Shown: in pieces, positions 26,670-37,064 of the stretch | Position numbering within the stretch: the first letter of the stretch is position 1 | Layout of the letters: each line of letters begins with the position of its first letter | Assembly: GCF_021404545.1 (NCBI RefSeq) | Contig: NZ_JAAWWD010000040.1 | Coordinates: 1 to 64,000, forward strand | Direction: 5' to 3' | DNA: 64,000 nt | Source: Aestuariivita sp. | GTDB taxonomy: Bacteria > Pseudomonadota > Alphaproteobacteria > Rhodobacterales > Rhodobacteraceae | Position numbers and translations under genes: made by a program | The notes under the pieces: generated by a model | What the model was told of the DNA's origin: nothing | The model's database searches: none | The model's input: only the letters and a program-made list of their open reading frames with translations

Positions 26670-28741
26670 TCGCCGCCTGAGCCCGATGACGCAGTCCGCA
26701 AGGCCCCTGCAGGGGCGCGTGTGCCACTCCAGAGGCGGGTTCCCGTCACCTCCCGCGCCGTGATCAGCATACCATTGTGCAGCGCCATGCTGCCCAGTGA
26801 TTTCAGACGCGCGGGGCCATAAAGATCGCAGGCGCCCGAAACGGTGACCTCGGCGGCGCTCACGATCAGCTGACCCGGCCTGCATTCGTTGAACCCGCGT
26901 GCGGCGCGCTTGCCGGTCAGGTGGATCACTTCCCATCCGCCGACCCGTGCACGCGCGACGCCACCACTGTCGGCCCAACGCGCGGCGGCCGTCGGTTGCG
27001 GCACCGGATCACCATCGTTTTCCAGCCAGGTCCGCGCCACGAATCCTGCCCCGCGCGGTTTTGAGACAGCCCGCCCCGCCTCGGTCATGATGCCGATCAA
27101 CTGCCCGCCTTCGGCGATCAGGACCTGGGGCCGCTCCGACGCCGCCCACAACAGGACCGCCAGACCCATCGGCACAACCCCCAGGGCCCGCGCCCGCCCC
27201 TGCCAGAGCACCACAAAGAGCGCACCCAGAGCCAGGAGCGGCAGCACCGGGCCATCGGGGCTGGCCACAAACGACCGCGCACCCTCCAGACCGGCAACAC
27301 GTTCCGCCACCCAGAGGATCCACCGGATCCCCCACCCCATGACCCACAGGCCCACTGCCTCGAGCCCGAACGGGGCAAGGCACACCGCAAGCACCGCCGC
27401 CGGCACCACCACGGTCCCCATCAGCGGCACTGAGAGGAAATTGGCCAAGAGACCATAATGCGCGATGGCGTTGAAATGCGCCGCCCCCACCGGTGCCGTC
27501 GCCGCCCCCGCAATGAACGACGACAGGAGCACGCCCAGAGCGGCCTGCAGCCAACCGGGGCCCGGCAGGCTCCAGTTCTGGTCGCGCATCACCCCGTAGG
27601 TCGCAACCAATGCGGTCGTCGCGGCAAAGGACATCTGGAACCCTGGCCCCATCAGCGCCTCGGGGCGCAAAGCCAGCACGATCAGCGCCGCCAACGCCAC
27701 CGACCGCAAGGAAAAGGCCCGGCGGTCGACCATCACGGCCACCAGCATGACGGCGGCCATGACAAAGGCCCGCTCGGTCGCGACATTTCCGCCCGAAAGC
27801 GTCAGGTACCCCGCAGCGGCGGCCAATGCACCGCCTGCGGCCAGTTTGCGCGTCGGCCAGCGCAGTGCGAGATAGGGGATCAGCGCCAGCCCATAGCGCA
27901 GGATGGCATAGACGAACCCGGCCAACAGCCCCATATGCAACCCCGAGATTGCCAGCAGATGCGCAGTGTTGGACGCCCGCAGCCAATCCAGCGCCTCCTG
28001 ACTGACCCCGCTGCGATCACCGGTCGTGACTGCCGCGCCAAACCCGCCGATATCGCCGCCCTGCACCTCGATGATGCGGGCCGATGCCGCCATTCGCAGC
28101 GCCAGCACCCGCACGCCCGCGCGTCCCTCTTGCGCCGGGGCGGCCAGCAGAACCGGGTTACGCGTATATCCGACGGCCCCAAGTCCCTGAAACCAGGCAT
28201 GGCGGCGAAAGTCGAACCCTCCCGGCTCCACCGGCCCGCCGGGGGGCGAAAGGTGACCTGTGGTCATGATCCGCTGACCGGGCCGGATCGCAAATCCGGG
28301 CGCGTCCCCATGCAGGGCAATGCGTACCTGATCCGGGGCCTTGGCCCGCGAGACACGCTCCAGCACGACCTGGTCCAGGCGCACGCGCACTGCGTCCGAG
28401 GATGAGCGGTCCAGACCCACGACCCGCCCTTCGATCGGGCCATAATAGCGCCAGTCGAGCACCGGACCGGCGACGGCATGGGTGCGCAGACCGGCCGCCG
28501 AAAACCCCAATACCGCAAGGCAGACGGCCCATCCCAGCGCCGCAAGGCCACCAGGCCAGCGCAGCGCCAGCAGCGCCGCGGCCACCCCCACACACAGGGC
28601 CACAGCATAGTGGATCGGCCCCGGCTCGAACCGCAGCGCGAAGAAGACCCCGATGCCGCAGGCCAAACAGATCGGCGCCCACGGAAAGAGATGCCCGCGC
28701 TGGGTCAGCAGGATCAGATCCAACCGCGCAACAAGACGCAT
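26663..28741 (-). CDS. comEC: ComEC/Rec2 family competence membrane protein
   Basis: ~692-residue polytopic protein predicted to form the inner-membrane channel for single-stranded DNA uptake. The N-terminal DUF4131 region (~1-180) has two or more membrane helices and the OB-like segment [20 protein letters not shown]. The central competence domain (~210-480) has [54 protein letters not shown] and [18 protein letters not shown]. The C-terminal ~170 residues retain the outline of the metallo-beta-lactamase domain ([13 protein letters not shown]) but no HxHxDH metal motif. I prefer the ATG at 28741 over a TTG at 28753. Divergent from gltX. Confidence 0.9.
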   Translation of the reverse strand: MRLVARLDLILLTQRGHLFPWAPICLACGIGVFFALRFEPGPIHYAVALCVGVAAALLALRWPGGLAALGWAVCLAVLGFSAAGLRTHAVAGPVLDWRYYGPIEGRVVGLDRSSSDAVRVRLDQVVLERVSRAKAPDQVRIALHGDAPGFAIRPGQRIMTTGHLSPPGGPVEPGGFDFRRHAWFQGLGAVGYTRNPVLLAAPAQEGRAGVRVLALRMAASARIIEVQGGDIGGFGAAVTTGDRSGVSQEALDWLRASNTAHLLAISGLHMGLLAGFVYAILRYGLALIPYLALRWPTRKLAAGGALAAAAGYLTLSGGNVATERAFVMAAVMLVAVMVDRRAFSLRSVALAALIVLALRPEALMGPGFQMSFAATTALVATYGVMRDQNWSLPGPGWLQAALGVLLSSFIAGAATAPVGAAHFNAIAHYGLLANFLSVPLMGTVVVPAAVLAVCLAPFGLEAVGLWVMGWGIRWILWVAERVAGLEGARSFVASPDGPVLPLLALGALFVVLWQGRARALGVVPMGLAVLLWAASERPQVLIAEGGQLIGIMTEAGRAVSKPRGAGFVARTWLENDGDPVPQPTAAARWADSGGVARARVGGWEVIHLTGKRAARGFNECRPGQLIVSAAEVTVSGACDLYGPARLKSLGSMALHNGMLITAREVTGTRLWSGTRAPAGALRTASSGSGGDQ

Positions 28742-28820
28742 ACTTGCCCCCAAAGGCCGGGATCGCTAGACAGTTCCGGACCCTACTCCCCACATGGTTA
28801 TCAAAAGGTAAACTCGCCTC

Positions 28821-30230
28821 ATGTCCGCGCCTGTCGTCACCCGTTTTGCTCCCTCGCCCACCGGATTTCTGCATATCGGCGGCGCGCGCACGGCGCTTTT
28901 CAACTGGCTTTACGCACGGGGGCGGGGCGGCAAATTCCTGCTCAGGATCGAGGATACGGACCGCGCCCGTTCGACGCCCGAAGCGACGGATGCCATCCTT
29001 CAGGGGTTGAGCTGGCTGGGACTTGACTGGGATGGGGACCCGATCAGCCAGTTCGCACGCGCCGACCGGCATGCGGAGGTGGCGCGGGATCTGCTGGCCA
29101 AGGGCCATGCCTATAAATGCTTTGCCACCCAGGAGGACATTACATCCTTTCGCGAGGCTGCCCGGGCCAAGGGAACCTCGACCCTCTATCGCTCGCCCTG
29201 GCGTGACGCCGATCCCGCGACCCATCCCGATGCGCCCTTCGTCCTTCGCATCAAGGCCCCGCAAGAGGGCAGGACAGTGATCGCCGATCAGGTGCAGGGA
29301 GATGTGACGATCCGCAACGATCAGCTGGACGATATGGTATTGCTGCGGTCGGACGGAACGCCCGTCTATATGCTGGCGGTTGTGGTGGATGACCACGATA
29401 TGGGCGTGACCCATGTGATCCGGGGCGACGATCACCTCAACAACGCGGCGCGGCAGATGATGATCTATCGGGCGATGGGCTGGGAGATCCCCGTTTGGGC
29501 GCACATTCCCTTGATCCACGGACCCGACGGCAAAAAACTGAGCAAACGCCACGGCGCCCTGGGCGCGCAGGAGTATCAGGCCATGGGATACCCGGCGGCA
29601 GGCATGCGCAACTATCTTGCGCGGCTGGGCTGGAGCCACGGAGATGACGAGTTCTTCACCGATGCCCAGGCCCGCGACTGGTTCGATCTGGATGGCATCG
29701 GCAAAAGCCCCGCACGTTTCGATATCAAGAAGCTGGAAAACCTGTCGGGCCAGCATATCGCAATCACGGATGATGCTGCATTGCAGCGTGACATCGTCGC
29801 CTATTTGCATGCGGCTGGGCAAAACGCCCTGACCGAGGCTCAGGTAACCGATTTGGGCCGTGCGATGTATTGCCTCAAGGATCGCGCGCGCACTTTTTCA
29901 GAACTCCTTGAAAAGGCACACTTTGTTCTGGCGTCACGTCCGATTGAACCGGATGAGAAGGCCGCCAAGGCCCTTGATTCAGTATCCCGTGGTATACTGT
30001 CAGAATTGACGCCGCATCTGCAAAGTGCTAGCTGGACGCGGAACGACCTGGAGGAGGTTCTGAATGCCTTTGCCGAGGCGCAGGGAACCAAGTTCGGCAA
30101 ATTGGCAGGTCCGCTGAGGGCTGCGCTGGCCGGACGATCAGTGACCCCTTCGGTTTTCGACATGATGCTGGTTCTGGGACAAGAGGAAAGCCTCGCCCGT
30201 CTGGCACAGGCGGCACAGGGCGGTGCGTAA
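28821..30230 (+). CDS. gltX: glutamyl-tRNA synthetase
   Basis: Class I aminoacyl-tRNA synthetase charging tRNA-Glu. 469 residues. The HIGH-type motif is HIGG near residue 19 ([20 protein letters not shown]) and the KMSKS-type motif is KLSKR at 239-243. The anticodon-binding domain fills the C-terminal ~150 residues. Many alphaproteobacteria carry two gltX genes, one charging tRNA-Gln for amidation; whether this one is discriminating cannot be told from the sequence alone. gltA follows after 121 bp. Confidence 0.96.
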   Translation: MSAPVVTRFAPSPTGFLHIGGARTALFNWLYARGRGGKFLLRIEDTDRARSTPEATDAILQGLSWLGLDWDGDPISQFARADRHAEVARDLLAKGHAYKCFATQEDITSFREAARAKGTSTLYRSPWRDADPATHPDAPFVLRIKAPQEGRTVIADQVQGDVTIRNDQLDDMVLLRSDGTPVYMLAVVVDDHDMGVTHVIRGDDHLNNAARQMMIYRAMGWEIPVWAHIPLIHGPDGKKLSKRHGALGAQEYQAMGYPAAGMRNYLARLGWSHGDDEFFTDAQARDWFDLDGIGKSPARFDIKKLENLSGQHIAITDDAALQRDIVAYLHAAGQNALTEAQVTDLGRAMYCLKDRARTFSELLEKAHFVLASRPIEPDEKAAKALDSVSRGILSELTPHLQSASWTRNDLEEVLNAFAEAQGTKFGKLAGPLRAALAGRSVTPSVFDMMLVLGQEESLARLAQAAQGGA

Positions 30231-30351
30231 CAAACCGTTCACACTGCCACAGTAACACCGGCCATGCGTCTGAGTTTTTTGGCGCGATATTGGCCCAAGC
30301 GTGGGACCGGCAGGGGCCGGGCCGCGCCGCTGGACAAAGAAAGGGACAGCC

Positions 30352-31647
30352 ATGACTGATGCCAAGAAATCCGCCACTTTGACAATTGGCGATCAAAGCT
30401 ATGCCTTGCCGATATTCTCGCCCACCGCAGGGCCGGACGTGATCGATATCCGCAAGCTTTATGGCGAGGCGGGCGTGTTCACCTATGATCCGGGGTTCAC
30501 ATCGACCGCATCGTGCGATTCGACCATCACCTTCATTGATGGCGGCAAGGGAGAGCTGTTGCACCGCGGCTATCCGATTGATCAGCTTGCCAGCAAATCA
30601 CATTACCTCGAAATCTGCTATCTGTTGCTTTACGGCGAATTGCCGACTGCCGCCGCGCTCGAAGATTTCGAGCTGACGATCACCCGGCACACCATGCTGC
30701 ACGAACAGATGGTGAATTTCTTCCGCGGCTTCCGGCGTGACGCGCATCCGATGGCGATCATGGTGGGTGTCGTGGGCGCGATGTCCGCGTTCTACCATGA
30801 CAGCACCGATATCGCCGATCCCCAGCAGCGCGAGATTGCCTCGCACCGGCTGATCGCCAAGATGCCCACAATTGCCGCCTGGGCGTATAAATACTCCATC
30901 GGCCAGCCTTTCGTCTATCCGCGCAACGATCTCGATTATGCGGCCAACTTCCTGCATATGTGCTTTGCCGTCCCGGCCGAGGAATATCATGTCGATCCGA
31001 TCCTCAGCCGCGCGATGGACCGCATCTTTATCCTGCATGCCGATCACGAGCAGAACGCCTCGACCTCGACCGTGCGGCTTGCGTCCAGTTCCGGGGCCAA
31101 CCCGTTTGCCTGTATCGCGGCAGGCATCGCCTGCCTTTGGGGCCCGGCCCATGGCGGTGCCAATCAGGCCTGTCTGGAAATGCTCAAGGAAATCGGGACG
31201 GTTGACCGGATCCCCGAATTCATAGCGCGGGCCAAGGACAAGGACGACCCGTTCCGCCTGATGGGATTTGGCCACCGGGTCTATAAGAACTTCGATCCGC
31301 GCGCGACAGTGATGAAGCAATCCGCCGATGAGGTTCTGGATCTGCTGGGGATCGAGAACAACCCCCTTTTGCAGGTCGCAAAGGAACTGGAGCGGATCGC
31401 GCTGGAGGATGAGTATTTCGCCGAAAAGAAGCTCTTCCCCAATGTCGACTTCTATTCCGGCATCATTCTTGAGGCGATGGGCTTTACCACGTCGATGTTC
31501 ACGCCGATCTTCGCGCTGAGCCGCACGGTGGGCTGGATCAGCCAGTGGAAAGAGATGATCGCCGATCCGCAAAACAAGATCGGCCGTCCGCGCCAGCTCT
31601 ATCTGGGCGAGACCGCGCGGGATTATGTGGATATCGAGAACCGCTGA
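30352..31647 (+). CDS. gltA: citrate synthase
   Basis: Type II (hexameric, NADH-sensitive type) citrate synthase, the entry step of the TCA cycle. 431 residues from the ATG at 30352, preceded by AAAGAAAGGGA. Catalytic segments: [15 protein letters not shown] near residue 227 (His), [14 protein letters not shown] near residue 305 (His) and [14 protein letters not shown] near residue 364 (Asp). The N-terminal beta-rich extension is that of the E. coli-like enzyme. It ends at a strong intrinsic terminator. Confidence 0.97.
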   Translation: MTDAKKSATLTIGDQSYALPIFSPTAGPDVIDIRKLYGEAGVFTYDPGFTSTASCDSTITFIDGGKGELLHRGYPIDQLASKSHYLEICYLLLYGELPTAAALEDFELTITRHTMLHEQMVNFFRGFRRDAHPMAIMVGVVGAMSAFYHDSTDIADPQQREIASHRLIAKMPTIAAWAYKYSIGQPFVYPRNDLDYAANFLHMCFAVPAEEYHVDPILSRAMDRIFILHADHEQNASTSTVRLASSSGANPFACIAAGIACLWGPAHGGANQACLEMLKEIGTVDRIPEFIARAKDKDDPFRLMGFGHRVYKNFDPRATVMKQSADEVLDLLGIENNPLLQVAKELERIALEDEYFAEKKLFPNVDFYSGIILEAMGFTTSMFTPIFALSRTVGWISQWKEMIADPQNKIGRPRQLYLGETARDYVDIENR

Positions 31648-31666
31648 TCGACCTCTCAAAGCGCTG

Positions 31667-31696
31667 AAAGCCGTCCCGGATTGGGGCGGCTTTTTT
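31667..31696 (+). terminator. gltA intrinsic terminator
   Basis: AAAGCCGTCCC (31667-31677) pairs with GGGGCGGCTTT (31683-31693) with one G-U, loop of 5 nt, T-run to 31696. It begins 20 nt past the gltA stop. Confidence 0.9.
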
Positions 31697-31739
31697 CCTT
31701 GTCCGGAAGGGCCCGCCGCGCCGGACCTCTACCCCCCCC

Positions 31740-32806
31740 TGGATCCCCGGCCCCGGCAATCGCGCGAAAGACCTCGACCGTTTCGTGATCGCGGATGTCG
31801 AAATCGTAATCCACGCTGGTTTTTACGATCACCAATGCGCGGGTGCGGTCCACATAGAGGTATTGGCCCCAGATACCGATAGCGAGGACCTCGTCACGCG
31901 GGTTTTCGGGCACCCACCAGTGATACCCCTACCCAAAGGTCCAGGACGAGGCCGGGTTGTCGCCCGGCTCCAGATGCGGCGCAAAGGGCCGGGTCGACCG
32001 CGCGACCCAATCGCGTTGCACGATTTGCGTGCCGTCCCGCCCACCGTCCTCCAGAAACTGGCGCGCGAACCGACCGTAATCGCGCAACGCGGCATTCAGA
32101 CAGCAAAACAGCAGAACAACCCCGGCCCGCCCGGTGCCCCAGAACGCGTCCGCATCGGCCCCCAGAGACGGGTTTCGAGATAGCTCTGCGCAGGCATGCC
32201 TGTCGCGGCCTCCAGCACCAGGCCCAAGGCAATACTGTCTGAGCTGATATGGTCGTTATAGGCGCCAGGCACACGCACGCGCTCCAACCCGGCCAGCGTC
32301 TCTGTCATCGGTATGCCGACCGCCAACGTGAAAAAGAGCCGGTTCACATCCGAAATCGGACTGTCATAGGCCTTGTCGAAGGCCACGCCAGAGGACATGG
32401 TCAGCGCATCGCGGATCGTCACGCCCATCCGGTACTCCTCATGCGTGATGGCGCCTTGCCGGATGACCAAGAGACCGGTTGTGACCGTCTCGTCCAGAAA
32501 CCCGGAGATCTGGTGAGGTTCGCCATGATAGACATATGTCTCTGGCACGGGGTGCGTGGCCTTCTCACCCCCCCAAGACAGACGGCCTTGCCTGAACGTC
32601 GCGATACGGCAAGGCCCTGTCCATAGCGCGGAAAGCCTCCACCCTGTTCGCCTCGAAGAACTGCGTATTGCCCGCCCAATAGAGCGAATCTCGCAGCCAG
32701 ATCCCGCCGCCGATCGCGAGAATGAGGAGAAGGCCAAGAACGCCGAGGCCGATGCGCAGGGCCAGGCGTTTCGCGATATTTGTATGCCTTTCGTGCTTTT
32801 GGTCAT
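31740..32806 (-). pseudogene. decayed serine hydrolase / beta-lactamase-like gene
   Basis: Remnant of a class C beta-lactamase-like serine hydrolase, readable only across several frames. An N-terminal membrane segment and the stretch NTQFFEANRVEAFRAMDRAL are in one frame. VTTGLLVIRQGAITHEEYRM and VTIRDALTMSSGVAFDKAYD are in another. After GPM (near 32170) the frame shifts again to LRDYGRFARQFLEDGGRDGT, then an in-frame stop precedes GYHWWVPENP and GIWGQYLYVDRTRALVIV. EEYRMG joins directly to VTIRDALTM: about 50 residues that normally lie between them, including the SxxK catalytic serine, are missing. At least two frameshifts, a stop and this deletion make it non-functional. Convergent with gltA. 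Confidence 0.85.
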
Positions 32807-32876
32807 GTCCGGCCTTTGGGTATGATCGCGCAATCCCTTTTCAAAGCGGCGAGTCGTCAATGACATATAGAATCTC

Positions 32877-33659
32877 GTGAACGATACGCCGATCCGCTTT
32901 GCCCTGAGCGAGGCGCGAACGCTGGGCCAAAGCGCGCGCTTCTGGCTGATCCTTTTTACGGTGACGGCCCTCATCGCGCTGACCGGGCCCTTTGGCACCT
33001 ATCTGTCGATGTCCCTGCCCGAGCGCGTGCTCTATTGGACCTGCGCTGCCTTGGGCGGGTTCTGGCTGGGCCTGCTCACGTCGATGACCCTGTCCACGTG
33101 GCTTGAGGATCTGGGGCTTGGGCCGTACCTTTCCATCGGTCTTGGCGGGCTCGGTGGGGGTGGCGCGATCGCGGTCCTGCTGGGTGGGCTGGAGGTCGTG
33201 TTCTCCGGCGACCCATTCCTGGGCGCCACCTGGCGGATGCTGCCCAATGCCTGCATCATCGCCGTGATGATCGCGGGGCTATACGAGGTGATCGCGACAA
33301 GGCAGGCAGATCCTCCCCCGCACCCCGAAACCCTCGGGACTGGCCCCGATTGGCGTGCACGGCTTCCAGCGCAGATCGGGCAGGACCTGATCCTGCTGCA
33401 TGCGCAGGATCACTATGTCCGAGCGCAAACCACCCTTGGAGAGGCGCTTGTCCGAAGCTCGATGACCCAGGCCGCAGACGCGTTGGGCCCGCTTGGAATG
33501 CGCGTACATAAATCCTGGTGGGTTGCCTTTGCCCAAATGGACCGGGTGGTCTACCGCGACGGCGCGCCGAAACTGATGCTCAGATCAGGTGAAGCGATTC
33601 CCGTCGGGCGCAGCTATCGGCGCGATGTGCGCACTGCCATGCGCGCCCGGTCTGACTGA
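32877..33659 (+). CDS. membrane-bound LytTR-type transcriptional regulator
   Basis: 260-residue regulator starting at GTG 32877. Four predicted membrane segments fill the first half (WLILFTVTALIALTGPFGTY; VLYWTCAALGGFWLGLLTSM; a Gly-rich YLSIGLGGLGGGGAIAVLLG; NACIIAVMIAGLYEVIA). The C-terminal ~100 residues form a LytTR DNA-binding domain: LILLHAQDHYVRAQTT, ALVRSSMTQAADAL, MRVHKSWWVAFAQMDRVVYR and AIPVGRSYRRDVRTAM. It would bind DNA from the membrane in response to an unknown signal. No partner kinase is adjacent; the neighbouring beta-lactamase-like pseudogene is divergent from it. Confidence 0.88.
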   Translation: MNDTPIRFALSEARTLGQSARFWLILFTVTALIALTGPFGTYLSMSLPERVLYWTCAALGGFWLGLLTSMTLSTWLEDLGLGPYLSIGLGGLGGGGAIAVLLGGLEVVFSGDPFLGATWRMLPNACIIAVMIAGLYEVIATRQADPPPHPETLGTGPDWRARLPAQIGQDLILLHAQDHYVRAQTTLGEALVRSSMTQAADALGPLGMRVHKSWWVAFAQMDRVVYRDGAPKLMLRSGEAIPVGRSYRRDVRTAMRARSD

Positions 33660-33699
33660 CCCGGGCGCAACGGCAGATCATCCCACGATGAGCGAGACC

Positions 33700-34476
33700 T
33701 CAGCGCCCCTCGAACCGGGCGGGGCGTTTTTCGGTAAAGGCCAGGACCCCTTCCTTGAAGTCGCGCGACTTGCCGCAGGCACCTTGCAATTTCGCCTCTT
33801 GGGTCAGCTGTGCATCGAGCGTGTTGTCCCAGCTGCCGCGAATGGCCTCCTTGACCGCCCTGTAGGCTTCGGTCGGACCCGATGCGAGATGGGCGGCCCG
33901 GGCCTTCCAACTGGCCTCAAATGACGACGCAGGCACCGCTTCCCAGATCATGCCCCAGTCATCGGCCTGACGCGCGGTGATCTTGTCGGCGAACAGGGCC
34001 GCGCCCATCGCCTTGGCCGATCCCATCTGGCGCGGCATGAAATAGGTTCCGCCCGCATCGGGGATCAGACCGATCCGGGTAAAGGCCTGGAGGAAATAGG
34101 CCTCTTCGGACGCGATGACCACATCGGCGGCCAACGCCATATTGGCCCCGGCCCCGGCAGCCGCACCGTTCACCGCCGCGATCGTCGGCACCGGGCAATC
34201 ATAGATCGCGCGCAGCATCGGACCGTATTCATCGCGCAGCGTCCGTTCCAGATCGAGGTTTGCGGCGCTTGCCCGGTCGCCCAGATCCTGGCCCGAACAA
34301 AAGGCCTTGCCTGCGCCGGTAATCACCAGCACCCGCGCCGCCTGCCCCGCCGCCCTGGCGGCATGGGCGACCTCGGCCCGCATCTGCGTGGTCAGCGCGT
34401 TGTACTTTTCCGGCCGGTTCAGCGTCAGAACGGCCACGCCGTCGGTGGTTTCAAGCGTGATGGTCTGGTAGTCCAT
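33700..34476 (-). CDS. enoyl-CoA hydratase/isomerase family protein, PaaG-like
   Basis: 258-residue crotonase-fold enzyme from the ATG at 34476 (MDYQTITLE); a longer frame from 34515 adds an uncharacteristic 13 residues. Seen: VLTLNRPEKYNALTTQMRAE, the oxyanion loop GKAFCSGQDLGDRA near residue 68, AVNGAAAGAGANMALAADVV near residue 106, and RIGLIPDAGGTYFMPRQMG near residue 135, whose Asp matches the catalytic Asp of PaaG (ring 1,2-epoxyphenylacetyl-CoA isomerase). No other phenylacetate genes are nearby, so the pathway role is inferred. It lies downstream of ccmH on the same strand. Confidence 0.85.
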   Translation of the reverse strand: MDYQTITLETTDGVAVLTLNRPEKYNALTTQMRAEVAHAARAAGQAARVLVITGAGKAFCSGQDLGDRASAANLDLERTLRDEYGPMLRAIYDCPVPTIAAVNGAAAGAGANMALAADVVIASEEAYFLQAFTRIGLIPDAGGTYFMPRQMGSAKAMGAALFADKITARQADDWGMIWEAVPASSFEASWKARAAHLASGPTEAYRAVKEAIRGSWDNTLDAQLTQEAKLQGACGKSRDFKEGVLAFTEKRPARFEGR

Positions 34477-34554
34477 GACCGGTCTCCCCTGCGATCCTTG
34501 TCGTTCGGGGGACACTCTACGGATCGCGCGCCGGAGCGCCAGCCCAACCGCGCG

Positions 34555-35031
34555 TCATTCCTCTAGAATACGTTTGAGCCGCGCGCTCTCTTCCGGGCTC
34601 AGCCCGGCCTCCTGCAAGGGTTCGGCCTTTTCGCGGCCACGCAGATAGGTGAACGCGACCGCCGCCGCCAGCAGCAGCATGAAGGGCCCCGCCGCCCATA
34701 AAAGCCAGTTCGAGCCGGTGAATTTGGGCTGAAGCAGCACATATTCGCCATACCGGTCGACCACGAAGGTGATCACCTCGTCATCATCGTCTCCGGCCAC
34801 CAGCCGTTCACGCACCAAAAGGCGCAGGTCACGGGCCAGATCGGCATTGCTTTCATCGATGCTTTCGTTCCGGCAAACCAGACATCTGAGCCCCTTGGAA
34901 AGCTCGCGCGCTCGCTCCTCAAGGGCCGGATCGGCAAGGATCTCGTCGGGTTGAACGGCCTGCACGGGTACTGCAAGAACCGGCAACGCCAGAACAAGGC
35001 CCAGCACCGTCGCTTGGATCCAGCCCCTCAT
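34555..35031 (-). CDS. ccmH: cytochrome c-type biogenesis protein CcmH
   Basis: Thioredox component of the system I cytochrome c maturation machinery, which keeps apocytochrome haem-binding cysteines reduced. 158 residues from ATG 35031, overlapping the ccmF stop by 4 bp. Signal peptide MRGWIQATVLGLVLALPVLA, then the LRCLVCRNESIDESNADLA motif with the redox CxxC near residue 48, and a C-terminal membrane anchor (LLWAAGPFMLLLAAAVAFTY). Confidence 0.95.
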   Translation of the reverse strand: MRGWIQATVLGLVLALPVLAVPVQAVQPDEILADPALEERARELSKGLRCLVCRNESIDESNADLARDLRLLVRERLVAGDDDDEVITFVVDRYGEYVLLQPKFTGSNWLLWAAGPFMLLLAAAVAFTYLRGREKAEPLQEAGLSPEESARLKRILEE

Positions 35032-36989
35032 TCCGCGGGCACCCCGTCCGGCACCTTGCGCGCCCCTGCCGCCACCCGGAACCGCCGATCGGTCAGACTG
35101 AGAAGCCCGCCCAGTGACATCAGAAGCGTGCCTGCCCACATCCAGTTCGCGAACGGTTTGACGTAAGTCCGGATCACCCAGCCGCCATTGGCCTGCGGAT
35201 CGCCGATCACCACATAAACGTCGCGGAACACGCGGTAATCAATCGCCGCTTCGGTTGTGGGCATCTGGGCTACTGGATATTCCCGCTTTTCCGGGCGCAG
35301 CTGACCCAGCGCGCGCCCGTTCTTTTCGAGCGTGATAAAGCCCATCGTGGAGTAGTAATTGGGTCCCTGAACATCGCGCACATCGTCAAGCGTCATGGTG
35401 AACCCGGCCACCTCGAAGGTTTCGCCGATCTGGACCACGCGGATGTCGTCCTGTTTCCATGCGACCAGCCCACAGATGGCGAAAAAGGTCACACCCATGC
35501 CGAAATGCGCGGTAGCCTTGCCCCAATCGGCGCGCGGCAGACGGGTCAACCGGCTCAGATCGCGGGTTTTTCCTGTGCGCGACCACAGATCGATCACCGC
35601 ACCCATGGTGATCCATGCGCCCATAAAGACGCCCAGCGGACCCAGCGCACTGCGATCTGTCTGGATTGCCCAGACCAGCGCACCGAGGGCCAGCGCAAAC
35701 ACAAAGGGAATGCGCAACGGACGCCAGGCCTTGCCCAGCGATCCGCGTTTCCAGGGGATCATCGCCCCAACCGGCAGGATCAGACCCAACACCACCATGA
35801 ACGGCGTGAACGCCATGTCGAAGAACGGCGGCCCGACGGTCAGCTTGCGGTCAAAGAACATCTCGGCAATCACCGGCCACATGGTGCCGACAAAGACCAC
35901 GAAACAGCTCACCGCCAACAGGACGTTATTGGCCAGAAGAGCGCTCTCGCGGCTGACGACGCCAAAGACGCCCTTGGCCTCCATCGCGCGGGCGCGCAGG
36001 GCATACAAGGTCAGCGCGCCACCGGTGAAGAACACCATGATCATCAGGATAAAGACGCCCCGCTCAGGGTCATTTGCAAAGGCATGCACCGAGGTGAGCA
36101 GCCCCGAGCGGACGATGAACGTCCCCACAAGGCTGAACCCGAATGCCAGGATCGCCAACAGGATGGTCCAGCTTTTCAGCGCCTCGCGTTTTTCCACCAC
36201 GATCGCCGAATGAAGCAGCGCCGCCGCCAGCAGCCAGGGCATGAACGAAGCATTCTCGACCGGATCCCAGAACCAGAAACCGCCCCAGCCCAGCTCGTAA
36301 TAGGCCCACCAGGACCCCATGCCGATGCCGATGGTCAAAAACACCCAGGCCGCCAGTGTCCAGGGGCGCACCCAACGTCCCCAGGCGGCGTCCACGCGCC
36401 CCTCTATCAGGGCAGCCACCGCAAAGGAGAACGCCATCGAAAGGCCGACATATCCCAGATAGAGGAACGGCGGGTGAAACGCCAAACCCGGATCCTGCAA
36501 AAGCGGGTTCAGATCCTGCCCGTCCAGCGGCGGCACGGCCAGTCGCAAAAACGGGTTCGAGGTAAAGATGATAAAGGCGAAAAACGCAACGCCGATCGAC
36601 GCCTGCACCGCCAGCACCCGCGCCTTGAGCGTGGGCGGCAGATTCCCCCCGAACCATGCAGCCATCGCCCCAAAGAGGGCAACGATCAGCACCCAAAGCA
36701 GCATCGACCCTTCGTGGTTCCCCCATGTGCCGGTGATCTTGTAGATCATCGGTTTGGCGGAATGGCTGTTCAGCGTCACCAGTCTGAGCGAGAAATCCGA
36801 AGTCACAAAAGCCCAGGTCAGCGCCGCAAAGGCAAAGGCGGTCAACAAGAACTGGATCATCGCGGCCGGTTCGGCCACCGCCATCCACCCTGTCCAGCGT
36901 TTATGCGCCCCGACCAGGGGAACGACGGTCTGCACAATCGCCACCATAAAGGCGAGGATGAGCGCGAAATGTCCAAGCTCTGTAATCAT
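35028..36989 (-). CDS. ccmF: haem lyase CcmF
   Basis: Large membrane subunit of the system I haem lyase that takes haem from CcmE and joins it to apocytochrome c. 653 residues and many membrane helices. The WWD haem-handling domain is clear (YYELGWGGFWFWDPVENASF, ~residues 226-245), and KITGTWGNHEGSMLLWVLIV near residue 84 is family-typical. The C-terminal periplasmic segment (TFEVAGFTMTLDDVRDVQGP) precedes the last helix. Followed by ccmH with an ATGA overlap. Its expected upstream neighbour ccmE is separated from it by the endolysin/holin pair. Confidence 0.97.
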   Translation of the reverse strand: MITELGHFALILAFMVAIVQTVVPLVGAHKRWTGWMAVAEPAAMIQFLLTAFAFAALTWAFVTSDFSLRLVTLNSHSAKPMIYKITGTWGNHEGSMLLWVLIVALFGAMAAWFGGNLPPTLKARVLAVQASIGVAFFAFIIFTSNPFLRLAVPPLDGQDLNPLLQDPGLAFHPPFLYLGYVGLSMAFSFAVAALIEGRVDAAWGRWVRPWTLAAWVFLTIGIGMGSWWAYYELGWGGFWFWDPVENASFMPWLLAAALLHSAIVVEKREALKSWTILLAILAFGFSLVGTFIVRSGLLTSVHAFANDPERGVFILMIMVFFTGGALTLYALRARAMEAKGVFGVVSRESALLANNVLLAVSCFVVFVGTMWPVIAEMFFDRKLTVGPPFFDMAFTPFMVVLGLILPVGAMIPWKRGSLGKAWRPLRIPFVFALALGALVWAIQTDRSALGPLGVFMGAWITMGAVIDLWSRTGKTRDLSRLTRLPRADWGKATAHFGMGVTFFAICGLVAWKQDDIRVVQIGETFEVAGFTMTLDDVRDVQGPNYYSTMGFITLEKNGRALGQLRPEKREYPVAQMPTTEAAIDYRVFRDVYVVIGDPQANGGWVIRTYVKPFANWMWAGTLLMSLGGLLSLTDRRFRVAAGARKVPDGVPAE

Positions 36990-37064
36990 ATGGCGAATAT
37001 AGAGACCGCCGCAGGCCGCGCCAAACGCTTTCGGTGCGAATAGATCACATTGTCGCGGGCAGGC

